A stretch of 64,000 nt of DNA from Eopsaltria australis (GCA_034509425.1 JAVTVJ010000513.1:782157-846156); one strand, 5' to 3'. Positions 1-12,214 are shown, numbered from the stretch's first letter. Made by a program: numbers and translations. The notes: generated by a model from the letters alone, not told the origin.

Positions 1-733
1 GGCACAGACACAGCACAAGGACTGGAATGACCCTCTGGGGCTTTGGTGCTGAGTCCCTGAACATCAGTCCCTGACAGGGAGTTGAAGAAATCTCTCAAGA
101 ATTCAAAGTCACAGTCAAACTCCAAAGTTTCTTGAAGTTTTAATGGGTCCCAGGGAGGGACACAACTGAGAAAGTGTCCCCAGGTTCCAGTTAGAGCAGA
201 ACACTGGAGGCAGTGATGACAGCTGGGGACAAACAAGGCAAAGGTGTCTGTGATGCTGAGCAAAGCTGGATGTGTTTCAGCAATGCAAAGGGCCAAGGCC
301 TGAGCCCCAGCCCCTGGCAAGGCACATCCTGTCCCTCCCTCATTGCTCAGGCCTCTTCCCGGGCCACTGCCATGTGGGCATGTGCAATGGCAAGGGCAGC
401 ACCATGGGGCGGCCCCTGCCAGGCTGCTGAGCAGGGACAAGGAGGCAATGAGGCCCCAGCACAGCAAGGCTCACTTGTCTCCTCCTCATTTGTCACGCCC
501 AGGGCCAGCAGCCATGGCCAAAGTGCTGCAGGAGTTGCCTCTGGCAGGGCCTTGCAGCTGCTGCCCATGCCTGTGGCCTCTGCAGCCCAGGCTGTGCTAC
601 GGTGTCCCTGCCCTGCGCCTCTGTCCCTGCAGGCTGTCCTCATGCCCTGGCTGCCCCACCTGGCTGGCCCCTTCCTTTGCTGACAGCTCTGCCTCCTGCC
701 TGCCTCTGCCTGGCCACACAAAGCCGTGGCCTT
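1..733 (-). repeat. OR cassette A, distal (upstream) part
   Basis: This block is nearly identical to 22870-23610 in cassette C and 49900-50635 in cassette E, and inverted copies lie at 9950-10640 (B) and 32640-33400 (D). In C and E it lies about 1.2-1.9 kb upstream of a minus-strand OR14-like receptor, so the receptor of this cassette should lie just left of the window. The block is GC-rich and CAG/CTG-biased and is open in several frames on both strands. I recognise no protein domain in it. It may hold 5' untranslated exons of the receptor, but that is inference. Confidence 0.7.
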
Positions 734-1093
734 GATACCAAAAGGGTTAATTCAATTTTTACTGTGTCTGTGAACTTTTAGCAGAAGAACTAGTCATGCT
801 GGGGCTGCTTTTCCCGCAGGGATGTTTGGAAGTGAAGAAGACATCTGGTTCCATAGTGCAGTGGTAGAAAAAACAAGGACTGAATCTGGGAACTTCGGGT
901 GAGTTTTATGGTAATTGGTAAACTGTAATACACATGTAGCAACTGTTTATATGCAACTCACTTGTAGAATGACGTGTCCATGTAAGGTTAGGGATTATTC
1001 TCTGTTGGACTTCAAACCTGAATAAATGATGCCCTCTTTAACAACAAGTTAGTATTAAGGAGTCTTATTTTGATATTTTGGAGATGTCGTTAC
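734..1093 (+). mobile_element. Solo LTR at the cassette A / array junction
   Basis: The element starts with TGATACC. It carries an AATAAA polyadenylation signal at 1021-1026 followed by a conserved TTAAGGAG-type tail. Its last bases should be CA, by comparison with the copies at 23611-23972 and 50636-51000, but here they read CG. All three copies sit at the same place, between the cassette and a 37-bp array, so the insertion predates the cassette duplications. No internal retroviral genes are attached. The tail resembles the LTR family at 17061-17521, so the two are probably related. Confidence 0.6.
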
Positions 1094-2645
1094 GGTGGGG
1101 TGTCATGGAACCAAGGTGTCAACTGTGACAATGTGGAACCTCATGGAACAAAGGGTCCATTGTGGCACCGCAGAACCTGATGGAACCATGGAGTCCATTG
1201 TGACACTGTGGGGCTGCATGGAGCCGAAATCCATTTTAACACAGTGGGGCCACATGAAGCCAATGGGCCATTGTGGCACTTTGGATCCAAGGAGAGCATT
1301 GTGACACTGAGAAACCTCATGGAACCAAAAGTACATTGTGACAGAGAAAGGCTTAATGGAACCAAGGGGCAATTGTGACACAGCAAGGCCTTGTTTGAAC
1401 AGTGGAACCATTGTTGACAGTACAGAAAGTCATGGAACCAAGGGGCCATTGTGACACAACAGGGCTGCATGGAACTGATGCCACTTTGGCTTTTGCCTTC
1501 TCTCCTTTTCTATGTTCTCTGTATTCTTTGCACATATATTTGTAGCTCTGTAGCCAGTTGTATTAGTGCAGAACCAAGGAGAACATTGTTGACAGAATGA
1601 AACCTCATGGAACCAGAAGCCCACTGTTACACAGCAAGGCCTCATTGAACCAAGGGGCCATTTTGACACTGTGTGGCCTCAGTGGGCCATGAGCCACTGT
1701 GACCATGTGGAGCAATGTGGGCCATTGTGGCACTGCAGATCCAAGGAGATCATTGTGACACTGAGAAACCTCATAGAACAAAGGGTCTGTTGTCCACTGT
1801 GGGGCCCTGTGAAACCAGGGGGGCCACAGGAACGTTGCGGGGCCTCATGGAACAATGGAGACTATTAGGACACTTTGGGACCCACTGTGACACTTCGGGG
1901 CCTTGTTGGACCAAAGGATCATTGTGGCACTGCAGGGCCTCATGGAACCAAGGGCGCAATAGTGACACTATGGGGCTCCAAGGAACCAAGAGGGCATTCT
2001 TACTCTGCAGAACCAAGAGTCCATTGTGACACAGCAGGGCCTCATGGAAGCAAGGAACCATTGTGACACTATGGGGTCTCATCAGGCCAAGGGGCAATTG
2101 TGGCACTGTGTGGCACCATTGATCCAAGCAGACCATGGTGACACTGCAGGGCCCCATGGATCTAAGGATTCATGTGACAGTGTGGGGCCCCATGAAATCA
2201 AAGGTCCATTGTGACATTGTGGGGCTTTATGGAATACTGGAGACCATTATGACACTTTGAGGCCTCATTGAATCAAGGGGCTCTGCAGGACCTTGTGGAA
2301 CCAAGGAGACCCTTCTGACACTGTGAGTCCCCATGGAACCAAGGGTCCATTGTGATACTGCGGTACAAAGGAGACCCCTGTGACACTGCAAGGTCTCATA
2401 GAAGCAAGGGACCATTGTGACACTGCTGGGCCTTGTGCAGCCCAGGGGCCATTGTGATCCTGGGGAGCCCAATAGAACCAAGGGGCCATTGTGACACTGC
2501 AGGATATACAGAATCATGGAGATCATTGTGATACCCTGCGGCCTCATGGAAGCAAGGGGCCCATGGTGTCACTGTGTAGCTCCATGGAACCAAGGAAGCC
2601 ATTTTGACACTGCAAGGCCTTATGGGAGCAAGGTGTAGCGGTGGT
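1094..2645 (+). repeat. 37-39 bp minisatellite, array 1
   Basis: About 40 degenerate head-to-tail units are present. Each combines a core like CATTGTGACACTGCAGGG with a core like CCTCATGGAACCAAGG. About 95 bp of non-repeat DNA interrupts the array near 1475-1570. The unit reads open in many frames because stops are rare in the consensus and the period drifts between 37 and 39, so the many short ORFs here are not genes. The array begins directly at the 3' end of the preceding LTR. Confidence 0.9.
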
Positions 2646-2678
2646 ACTGAACCAGGAAGGACTAAGACTTCTGGTGGC

Positions 2679-3222
2679 ATGTTCCACAGAGAATTTCCCT
2701 CCAGAGCTGCCAGAGACTATGGTTTAGACCACCAAGCCACGAACCTCAAGTTCCTGCTATTGGTTCCTTGATTTGTCTGTTATGTATCCCAGCTCTGGAA
2801 CATTCCCTGTTACTCGGTTGTTCATTCGTTGTTCTCTCTTCCCCCCTCCCCTCCCTAAACCTCATTCGAGTACGCACCCTGGACCCTCCCTTGTATTGCC
2901 CCTGCACCCTCAGATTATTGGATGTTATCCCTCCCTTAAATACCCACGGAATGAGCTATTCGGGGCTCTTAGTCCCTGAGCTCCCTTGGGGGTAATAAAC
3001 CTACCGAACTCTCATACTAAGAGTCCTCCTTTGGGTAGTTCTTTGCTATCCTGCAGTGCTCTGAGGGCACCAACACCTCAGCCCGACGCAGACTAGCGGA
3101 GCACACCGCCGGCTCCCCAGGGAAGCCTTCCCGATCGGAACGCGAACGGCTTCTCAGGGTCGCGCTAGCGCTCTGCCGCCGGGATCAGAGCGGGATTAAG
3201 AAGCAGGGAACGCAACAGTTTT
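2679..3222 (+). mobile_element. Solo LTR-like element, plus orientation
   Basis: The segment separates array 1 from the truncated minus-strand retrovirus. It has a pyrimidine-rich upstream part, a TATA-like TTAAATA at about 2936, and AATAAA at 2994-2999, followed by a GC-rich tail with many CpGs up to about 3222. This order is typical of U3-R-U5 in plus orientation. The antisense pol reading frame of the neighbour stops matching retroviral RNase H at about 3222, so the boundary there is a breakpoint. I cannot fix the exact LTR ends or see a target duplication. Confidence 0.45.
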
Positions 3223-5360
3223 TGTACTGCTTTTATCAATTGCAGAACTGCATCTTGATGTTTGATATGTGTTCCCTGGGAGGATAGCAACCCTCTCTCT
3301 TTCCACAGTGCCCCATGTACATGGACGATCCTGAAAGCATATCTGGAGTCAGTCCAAATATTTACCTTCTTCCCTTCACTCAATTCTAGTGCTCTGGTTA
3401 AGGCCACTAGTTCTGCTCTTTGGGCAGATGTATTTGGTGGTAATGCTTTTGCTTTTACTACAGTACTGATTGTTGTTACTGCATACCCAGCGTATCTGGT
3501 CCCATTCTCCATGAAGCTGCTTCCGTCTGTGAATAATTCCCAGTCCGGTTGCTCCAGAGGGACATCTTTCAGGTCTTCTCTTGCTGAGTAGGTGTATTCT
3601 ATTACCTCTATGCAGTCATGCTCTAGTGGGCCTTCCTCAGCTGTAGTACCTAGGAACAAGGCTGGATTCAAAAGGTTAGTTGTCTTTAGTGTGACATCAT
3701 CCTGCTTGGTCAGGATTGCCTGGAATTTTGTCATCCTGCTCGGAGATAGCCAATGGCCCCCCTTTTGCTCCAAAACAGTGGTGACCATGTGCGGCACATA
3801 GACATCCATGTGCCCTTCCCATTGTGAGCTTCCGGGCTTCTTGTATCAGTATCACAGTGGCTGCAACTGCTCTCAGACACACAGGCCACCCAGCACTTAC
3901 ATTGTCCAGCTGTTTGGAGAAATAGCCTACTGGCCTTTTCCAGCTCCTCAGAACTGGGTCAGGACTCCCAGTGCCAGGCATTGCCTTTCATGTACAAACA
4001 GTTGAAATCAGGTAATCCAAACGCCGGAGCCATTGTCAATGCTTCTTTCAGTTTCAGGAAGGCTTCTTTCTGTGCTTTGCCCCAGCTGAACGGCTGCATC
4101 TTCTGGGCTTCATACAGGGGTTTGGTAATGAATCCATAGTCCATGATCCATAGGCGGCACCATCCTGTCATCCCCAGCAAGACTCACAGCTTGTGGAGAT
4201 TCTGGGGCTCTGGAATAGCACAAATAGCTTGGATACGGTTAGTACCTAGTTTTCTTTGTCCTTGTGAAATTTCACATCCCAGGTAAATTACAGTCTGTTG
4301 GGTAATTTGTGCTTTTCCCTTGGACACTTTGTATCCTCCCATGCCCAGTGAGTTTAAAATTTCAATTGTTACCTTAATGCAGGTTGCCTTTTCTTCTGTT
4401 GCTATTAGTATATCATCAACGTATTGCAGCAAAAGGTGTTGATCTCTCAGTACCTGCCCTTGGTTGGTCCAGATCTCCAGCTCCTTTGCCAGTTGTTTCC
4501 CAAATAGGGTCGGGGAGTTTTTATAACCTATGAGAAGTCGAGTCCAAGCGAGCTGGGTCTTTCTACCGTTTTCTGGATGTTCCCATTCAAAGGCAAACAG
4601 CTTCCCGCTTTCTTTGTCAAGGGGGATGCAGAAAAAGGCATCTTTTAAATCAATTACAGTAAACCACTTGTATATCTCTTTCACAGATGCCAACAATGTA
4701 TAAGGATTAGCAGCTATGGGGTATATGTCCTTGGTTATTTCATTTATTGCCCTTAGGTCTTATACTAACCTGTAATCCCCATTGGGTTTCTTCATTGGAA
4801 ATATTGGTGTGTTATATTCTGATTCACATTCCTCTAAAATCTGATATCTTAGGAGTTTATCAATAGTCTTTGCTATTCCCTGCCGTGCCTCTGGTTTTAT
4901 CGGGTACTGTTTGATTTGTACGATCTTTGCTCCCTCTTTTAGCTCTACGCTGACTGGTTGTGCAAACTTAGATTTTCCGGGTATCTCTGTTTCCCATACT
5001 GAGGGTATTATTGCATCTTCTATTTCCTTAGGAATTGCTGGGACTGGTTTCTCTTTTATCATTAGAATTTTTCCTGTGTTTGACTCTGGTATTTTCATCA
5101 ACAATTCCCCATTCTCAAAAGTTATTACTGCATCAAGCTTTGCCAGCAAGTCCCCGCCCAAGAGGGGGATGGGACATTCTGGGACATACAAGAATTCATG
5201 AGTTAACACTTTGTTCCCAAAACATAAATCTAGGGGTTGCAGGAATGGCCGATTTTCCTCCTTCCCTGTGGCCCCAGCTATTGTGGTGGATCTGTTCCTG
5301 ATCTGCCCCTCTAGATTATTTAAAATGCCCCAGTGTCAATTAAAATTTTCACCGCCTTTT
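3223..5360 (-). pseudogene. pol: pol relic: protease, reverse transcriptase, RNase H
   Basis: On the minus strand the aspartic protease signature Asp-Thr-Gly lies at about 5325-5333 and is followed within three codons by a TAA stop. The protease C-terminus and the start of RT are open at 4760-5209. RT continues at 4184-4696 with a YVDD catalytic box and a GYKNSP motif B. The thumb lies at 3959-4180, the connection at about 3800-3981, and RNase H with LFTDGS and WTDSRYA motifs at 3223-3809. The pieces are in different frames or separated by stops, which shows at least three lesions. The RNase H C-terminus is replaced by unrelated sequence at about 3222. The motif pattern is that of gammaretroviral pol. 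The product would have copied viral RNA into DNA; none can be made now. Confidence 0.85.
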
Positions 5361-5410
5361 CCCCAAGTTGTATAGTTATGTAGTCGCCCCTGTTCCAGAA
5401 TACAATACCA

Positions 5411-7005
5411 TCACCTTGGCAACTTCTTCTTGCTGGAACTGATTACCTTGGTCAAACTGGTCTGCGTAGTAGTCTGGATGGCAATAAGCACATTCATCAA
5501 AAGCCAATGGTCTCTTGCAGCCCCTCCCAAACCTGCCTCTCCCTGTTCCTCTGCCTCGGCCCCCTCCCCGGCACCTCCCCTTGAATTCCCTTGTAACACT
5601 GCCAAGAGCTGTCCCTGCTTTTTATTAATTTCCTTGTCCCTGTTATTGTAAACTTTCCAAGCTACCTCCAGTAATTTGTCTAAATTTCTTAACTCTTCCC
5701 CTTCCAGTTTCTGTAACTTCTTCCTAATATCATCCTGTGATTGACCGAGAAAGATAAAAGCCAGTTGAACTTTAGCTTGTTCTGTGTCTACCTGTAGGTC
5801 GGTGTACTTCCTGGCCGCCTCTTTGAGTCTCTCTAAAAATGCAGTGGGAGATTCCTCCTTCTCCTGCCTGATTTCATATAATTTAGTCCAATTCATAGTC
5901 TTAGGTATAGCATTTTGAACTCCTATTTGAATCCACTCTTGGTATCTCCTTAGCTTCCTCATGTCAAGAGGGTTGTTAGGGTCCCACAATGGATCCTCAG
6001 AGGGAAAATTATTATCTAGAGTCCCCGTCACCAGTCGCTGATGGATATCTTCCCTTGCCCGGTTCTTCGCTGCCCTAAACACCATCTCCTTCTCACTAGA
6101 GTCCATTAAGGTATCTAATATTACTATCTAATATCATCCCAGTCTGGGCTCTGAGTTTTCATAATCATTTTCACCACTCTAGCTACTTTGTCAGGGTTCT
6201 CTCTATAAGTCCCGGCTGACTGCTTCCATATTACTAGGTCACCCGGAGAGAACGGTATTCTTACAAAAACTGGCCCTTCCATCCCCACCCCTTGTCTTAA
6301 AGGAGCAATTACTGTTTTCTTCTGTTCATCTGCCTTTGACCGACCCCTCCCCATCCTGGGCCAACCTGGGGCTAATCTGGAGTGTGTCTGGTGGGCTATC
6401 GGTCCATCCTAATCACTTTCACTACTATCAACTCCTTCTGCACCCTCTCCCCCGTTTCCCCGTACTGTAACTAAGCTTTGGTTAGTTCTGGGTAACAGCA
6501 ATAGCGTGGTGTCCTGGTCAGGAGTGTGGGGAAGGGGAAGACTTTCTTGGGGTCCCGAAGGAGGCGTAGGTGGGAAAGGGGTCTCAGGGGTCGGTGGGAG
6601 AGGTGGGTATAGTGACGGGTATTGACGGACAGGTGGAGATGGGGAAGGGGGGTACCTGTGAACAGGAGGGGTAAGTGGGTTGGTGACAAAGGAAGGAGTA
6701 GCTGGGTTAGGTGAAATGGGAACAGATGAAGTAAAGCTTGGTCCCTTTGATGTTGCTGGAGCTACCAATAAGTCACCCTCCGTGTCATCTTTTCGAGTTA
6801 AACTTTCATTCACTGCCAAGTTTTCTATACAACATTTCCCCTGAACACATGCCACACATTTATCATTGTTAGGTACTATAGTAACAGTTAAGCCTTCCTC
6901 CGCCAGCCATTCTGGTTCTTCCCGTAAATAGAAAAACAAATCAACATAAGGCATTTCATCCAATTTTCCCTCTTGCTTACAAAACAACAATAAGTGAGAA
7001 ATCAA
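5411..7005 (-). pseudogene. gag: gag relic, gammaretrovirus-like
   Basis: There are three open blocks. 6409-7005 is matrix followed by a long Pro/Thr/Ser-rich stretch, as in the MA-p12 part of class I Gag. 6124-6354 covers the start of capsid. 5411-6106 is the capsid C-terminal half, with a major homology region of the form SPTAFLERLKEA at about 5825-5860 and a charged nucleocapsid-side tail. The blocks are separated by stops or frame changes. Upstream, a triplicated 5-bp motif (TTGAT on the minus strand, near 7000-7015) breaks the matrix frame. No complete start-to-stop Gag remains. Confidence 0.8.
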
Positions 7006-7489
7006 ATCAAATCAAACTGCAAAGACCCGTTCTCCGGCCACCTTTTCCCATCACGCAAAGCATATTTCGGCCACTGAATGTTACGTTAATCAATAAGCTT
7101 ATCCTTACATAATGCTGGACCAAAATGACCTTGTTTCCAATGTGCCAACAAACACCCCAAAGGAGAAGCACGCGATATGGGAGCATTGCCACCCAAAATC
7201 CCTTTTAGCTTCTCCATATTACTACAGAACCACCACTGCCAAACGTGCAATGCTTTCGCAATTGACTTACGGACGGCGCCTAGGCATTTACCAGGAATTC
7301 CTTAGCCCAACCAAGCGTAGCTTTCGCTGTGTCTTACAGGCAGGCAACCAGACCAGAATTAAAGCACCTTACCTCTCCCGGGGACGTTGTGAACGGCGGA
7401 GGGCCACGGCGCTGATGGGCTCCCCGAGAATCCCTCGGTGCCGGCTGGAGCGTGATCAGGTCGCGGGGTCCTCAGCAGCGCTCACAGGG

Positions 7490-7507
7490 TCCCATCTGGG
7501 CTCGCCA
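7490..7507 (-). other. Candidate primer-binding site of the class I provirus
   Basis: Three bases after the 5' LTR end, the minus strand reads TGGCGAGCCCAGATGGGA. It begins TGG, as required for pairing with a tRNA 3' CCA end. I cannot assign it confidently to one tRNA. Confidence 0.5.
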
Positions 7508-7510
7508 AAA

Positions 7511-8079
7511 TGTTAGCGTAAGAAAACACATAATCACGGAATGATTCTATGGGTGCTTTAAAAGAAGGGCCCTGGGAGCAGGGGTCTTTCGGACCCAAAT
7601 CAAGCTCCACCATGGGTTCGAAAAATGGTTACATTTATACCATAACTAGCTTATAATCATTAGTTAATCATTAATTCTACACCACTCTATCGAATACATT
7701 GTTTTCATTCAACCATAGGTTTCAGCCCCCCTCCCTGACTACCCCCCTTACATTTCTCAGGATTGTTACAAGTAAGTTATTATTCTTACTCCTACTTTCT
7801 ACTCAATCATTTCATTAATCTTGCCAAGAGTGTTCATCATGGAGAAGCACACAGGTGCAGTTCCCATGGGTACTTTCCTAACAGAACAATACCTAAGGTC
7901 TACCTCCAGGCCTATCGTTCCCACAACCTAAATGACCACCAACCCCAAAATCACTTTAACCCCCACACTATCAAGTTTGATGGAGCTATCCCCTCATTCC
8001 CAGCGTCAAATAAACAACTACCTGCTCTACAGGCCTTATATTATGGAGTACTGTTTTCTTGGCTAGGTTTCAGGCATCA
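7511..8079 (-). mobile_element. 5' LTR of the class I provirus
   Basis: On the minus strand the segment begins with TGATGCC and ends with GCTAACA, so it has TG...CA ends. A TATAAAT box lies at about 7633-7639 (minus). R/U5 follows with a short purine/pyrimidine-mixed tail, then the primer-binding site and leader. The right boundary is inferred from the sudden start of satellite sequence at 8080 and from the terminal CA on the plus strand. Confidence 0.6.
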
Positions 8080-8495
8080 CTGTCCTGGCAGCTTTCATCT
8101 GGGAGAAGCCCTTGCATATAGGGAATTTTTTAAGAAAAGTACCAATTTTGGCCATGGATGCCTGGGCAGGAGGGATGGTTCTTTTCCATAGGAAGGAAAG
8201 CACACAGCCCCAGTGTTTGAAGGCAGGTAAGAGATGGGTCTCAGGAAGCCACGGGCAGCCAGACTTGTTGGAAAAGGCAACTTTAGTCTAAGAGCAATCT
8301 CTGAGTATAGGGAATTTTGGGGGCAGAATCCCATTTTGGCCATGGATGCCAGGAGGACAATGAAAATTATTTTTCTTCTGTAGGAAAGCATGGAGCACCA
8401 GTGTTTCAGGGGCACATGAGAAGACACCCTCAGTGTGCCAAGGTCAGTTGAGCCAGTCAGGCCGAGCCAACCAGACCTGTTACCTGTTCCCTTGG
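8080..8495 (-). repeat. ~190-bp satellite, two units (minus orientation)
   Basis: Two degenerate copies of a unit found in many places in this window. Landmarks on the plus strand are a GGGAATTTT...CCAATTTTGGCCATGG segment, TTTTCCATAGGAAGGAAAGC and CCCCAGTGTTTCAGGGGC. It joins directly to 37-bp array 2. Confidence 0.85.
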
Positions 8496-9300
8496 ATTCA
8501 CAGGGCCCCGCAGTGACAAAATGGTAGTGTCATATTGGATCCTTGGTTCCACTGGGCCCTGCTGTGTCACACTGGCCCCTTGTTTCCATGAGGCCCTGCA
8601 GTGTCACAATGCTTTCCCCCTTGTCTCCATGGGGCCTTGCAGTGCCAAAATGGTTTCCTTGGTTCCATGGAGATGCACAGTGACACAATGACCCTGTGGT
8701 TCCATGAGGCTGCAGAGTGTCACAATGATCGCCATGATTCCGTAAGGTCCTGCAGTGTCACAATGCCCTCCTTGGTTCAATGGTGCCACACAGTGCCACA
8801 ATTGCCCCTTGGCCTGACAAGACCCAATAGTGTCACAATGGCTTCTTGCTTCCATGGGGCTGCAAAGTGTCACAATGATCTCCATGGTTCCATAAGGCCC
8901 TGCAGTGTCACAATATACCATTTGTTCCATGAAGCCCCACACTGCCACAATGGACCCTTGGTTCCATGAGGCCTTGCTGTGTCACAATGGACTTCTCCTT
9001 CCATTAGTTTTCACACTGTCAGCATCTCCATGGATCCTTGGATCTGACAATGGCCTTCTTGGCTCCACAAAGCCTTGCTGTGTCAGAATGGCCCCTTGGT
9101 TCCATGAGATTCCACAGTGTCACCACAGATCCTTTGTTCCATGAGGTTCTCTAGCATAGCATGGTCACCTTGACTCCATGAAGTTCCACAGTGTCACAAT
9201 GGCCCCTTGGTTCCATGAGGTTCCACAGTGCCACCATGGTGTCCCTGGTTCCATGAGGTTCCACTGCATCACAATGGACCCTTTGTTCCATTGATGTCCT
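8496..9300 (-). repeat. 37-39 bp minisatellite, array 2 (inverted)
   Basis: About 20 units run in the opposite orientation to array 1, reading GGTTCCATGAGG...TGTCACAATGG on the plus strand. The array flanks inverted cassette B, as arrays 1, 4 and 10 flank A, C and E. Confidence 0.9.
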
Positions 9301-9938
9301 GAGTCCTGAGCAGCAGCCTGAGACAGAGCTGACTGACAAGAAGAATTCCGGGCACTGTGTCATGAACACCACCAGTATTATTTAGCTAAATGTATCATTT
9401 TAAGAAACTTTCCCAACTGACATGAATAGAGGTCTGTTTGTAGGGTATTTTAGGAGAAATCATCCCAGCCAAGGTCTGTGCCCTGGCCAAGCCCTCGTCC
9501 CTGCTGGTCGGGACATGTTCCATCAGATGCAGGAGTTTCTGTGCTAAAAATATAATCAAGTCACTTTCTCTTGTTGATTTGGGCCTATAAAACCTGGACC
9601 ACTTTCGGGGTGAATTTGGAGTCCTCACCTACAGGTGGATGCACTGCGTAGGATTTTCCCAATTGCTGGGAAGGGTTCTCCAGATCCTTGCTGTGAAAGG
9701 GGGCTCCCGAGGGTCTGCAGACTCTGGATGATGGTAAAGCTTTGGTACAATTGATGATGTATCTTTCTCAATCACTATCCTTTCTCTTGAACATTAATTA
9801 TTAACGGCAATACGTTGCTTATTTTTTCTTGTTGCTAAAGCAAAGCGCATAGATTTATTGAATGTATCATTTTACCTTTGCTTTCCCTTTATATTCATAC
9901 TAAAATAAGACTATTCTTTCCATTGGTGTTTGTATTCC
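9301..9938 (+). other. Interposed segment with TATA box and 14-bp direct repeats
   Basis: This stretch has no counterpart in the other cassettes. It holds a good TATA box (CCTATAAAAC at about 9588) followed by an AT-rich tail. The identical 14-mer AATGTATCATTTTA occurs at 9389-9402 and 9861-9874. It may be a solo LTR or another inserted element; the repeats could be its target duplication. I see no protein-coding gene. Confidence 0.35.
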
Positions 9939-11777
9939 TTAAACCACTTCTGTCAATGAGCAAAACAAGAAGTGAGCAAGGTGGGGCAGCCAGGGCATGA
10001 GGACAGCCTGCAGGGACAGAGGCGCAGGGCAGGGACACCGTAGGACAGCCTGGGCTGCAGAGGCCACAGGCATGGGCAGCAGCTGCAAGGCCCTGCCAGA
10101 GGCAACTCCTGCAGCACTTTGGCCATGGCTGCTGGCCCTGGGCGTGACAAATGAGGAGGAGACAAGTGAGCCTTGCTGTGCTGGGGCCTCATTGCCTCCT
10201 TGGACCTGCTCAGCAGCCTGGCAGGGGCCGCCCCATGGTGCTGCCCTTGCCATTGCACATGCCCACATGGCAGTGGCCCGGGAAGAGGCCTGAGCAATGA
10301 GGGAGGGACAGGATGTGCCTTGCCAGGGGCTGGGGCTCAGGCCTTGGCCCTTTGCATTGCTGAAACACATCCAGCTTTGCTCAGCATCACAGACACCTTT
10401 GCCTTGTTTGTCCCCAGCTGTCATCACTGCCTCCAGTGTTCTGCTTGAACTGGAACCTGGGGACACTTTCTCAGTCGTGTCCCTCAGTGGGGCCCATTAA
10501 ATCCTCAAGAAACTTCAGTGTCGCAATTTAACTTCTAGTTCTGGAGAATTTTTCCCAACACTATCTCAGGGACTAATACCAATGTAAACAACACCAAAGC
10601 CCCGAGAGGGGCATTAAAGTCCTTGTGCTGTGTCTGTGCTCCTGAGCTGGGCAGGGCTCCTGGCACAGAGGCAGCTCCTGGCAAGGGCAGCACTGCAGAG
10701 AGACAGCTCTGGCCAGGAGCAGCTCCTGTGCACAGCCCAGCAGGGCTGGGGCACTGCCTGCAGCCACCCCGGGCACAGCACAGAGGCACAGAGAGCTTCA
10801 ATCAGTCAGGGCTGGAAGATGCTGAGAAGTGCCTGGGGGAGAATCATTGCCAGCCCTTGACACAGGAAGCCTCTGGCTGCAGGACAAGGCAGCTGCAGCT
10901 CCTGGAGTGATCTCCTAAAGCTGCAACATCCCAATGACTACAGATCCTGTGAGTGCGTTCTCTGATTCTCTCTTGTGTAGAGCAGCCAGGGGTGCCCAGG
11001 GCTGTCCTGCAGAGCAGGGTCCTGCAGCCCAGGGCGCTGTGCTGGGCCAGGGACTCTGCTGCCTGCCAGGGGCAGCTCTCAGCCAGCCCGGGGAGCTGCT
11101 GCCAGTGCTGGGGGAGAAGATCTGGGTGGATGGAAACAGCTGGTGAGGCTTGGAAGTGTTCTTCTTGTGTGGTGGGTGTGATGCATTGTTCAGGACTGTT
11201 CCTGGCATGATGTTTAACGCCAGGATATTTGTAAACAGATGGTGCATGAAAACAGCAAGGCAGGGACCACATAAACAAGGGAAATCCTCCTTTTCAAATC
11301 TATTGCTCTGGGTTGCCTGTATGGGAAATTGCACACAGATATTAATCTCTCACTTCAGGTTGAGAAAAATCCAAAACATTTTCTCTGAGCTCTGAATAAA
11401 CCAGGCAGTGTCAGCAATCAGCACAGGGTCCCTTACAGGCAGCATCAGTGTTGCTTTTCCAGCCTCCTCAGGGTTGCTCTGACTTTGCCATCAGAGCCTG
11501 CAGAGCCAGAGCTGCCCCTGGGCAGTGCCCTGTGCTGGGAGGGCTCTGCAGGGCAGAGCTGAGCCCCCAGGGCTGGGCTGGGCTCTGGCAGCACTGGCAG
11601 GGCCCAGCCCTGGGCACAGGGGAGCAGCTGCTGGCAGGGACAGCTCCAGGCAGCAGAGCCCTGGGCAGGCAGTGGGGGGAAAGTGCCACCAAACTGTGCT
11701 GGGATATTTAAAGTCCCCTGAAAACCAAATTATTCCATGATTGCTTTTTTACAGATTTGCATGCCAAGACAGAGCAA

Positions 11778-12214
11778 ATGTCCAACAGCAGCTCCATCAG
11801 CCACTTCTATTGATTACTGCCTGTTTGGTATTTGTCTGTTTTATGTTCATCGTTTTCTCCTATGTGCAGATCTTCAGGGCTGTGCTGAGGATCCCCTCTG
11901 AGCAGGGACGGCACAAAGCCTTTTCCACGTGCCTCCCTCACCTGGCCGTGGTCTCCCTGTTTGTCAGCACTGACATTTTTGCCTATGTAAAGCCCCCCTC
12001 CATCTCTTCCCCATCCCTGGATCTTGTGGTGTCAGTTCTGTACTCAGTGATGCCTCCAGCCGTGAACCCCCTCATCTACAGCCTGAGGAACCAGGAGCTC
12101 AAGGATGCCCTCAGGAAAGCCATGACTGGATGCTTTACAGACGTTAAAATCTTTCTATTTTGCTCTGCAGAGCAGTCATGGTATAACACATTACATGCTC
12201 GGCCTGCCTTCTAA
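11778..12214 (+). pseudogene. OR14-like: Olfactory receptor 14-like pseudogene, TM1-TM4 deleted
   Basis: The same splice acceptor as in the intact copies (TTTTTTACAG at 11745-11754) and the same start ATG and first ten codons are present. The reading then jumps out of frame into the fifth transmembrane segment, and a TGA follows directly. About 0.56 kb, roughly residues 11 to 200, is missing. The remaining 3' part still shows the KAFSTCLPH motif at the start of TM6 and NPLIYSLRN of TM7. Its C-terminus runs about 20 residues longer than in the intact copies because the normal stop is lost. It cannot make a receptor. Confidence 0.9.

Larger units (their letters stand above)
3222..8079 (-). mobile_element. 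Class I (gammaretrovirus-like) provirus, 3' truncated
   Basis: Read on the minus strand the order is 5' LTR (7511-8079), primer-binding site, leader, gag (MA, proline-rich, CA) and pol (protease, RT, RNase H). The sequence then breaks at 3222, so integrase, env and the 3' LTR are missing. Several frameshifts and stops interrupt the genes, so the copy is dead. Class I assignment rests on the capsid major homology region, the YVDD reverse transcriptase and the RNase H style. Confidence 0.85.

Noticed and set aside
213..735. A 156-codon ORF (and a 124-codon antisense ORF) repeated in all five cassettes.
   Set aside because: Copies are recent duplicates, so conservation of frame is expected. Three overlapping frames on both strands are equally open, no domain is recognisable, and B and D carry it without an intact receptor. 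I call it cassette DNA, not a gene.
1094..2645. A CRISPR-like pattern of direct repeats.
   Set aside because: Units are contiguous with no unique spacers, and the genome is avian.
7490..7507. Assignment of the class I primer site to tRNA-Pro or tRNA-Arg.
   Set aside because: The 18 bases begin TGG but match neither sequence well enough, so the tRNA is left open.
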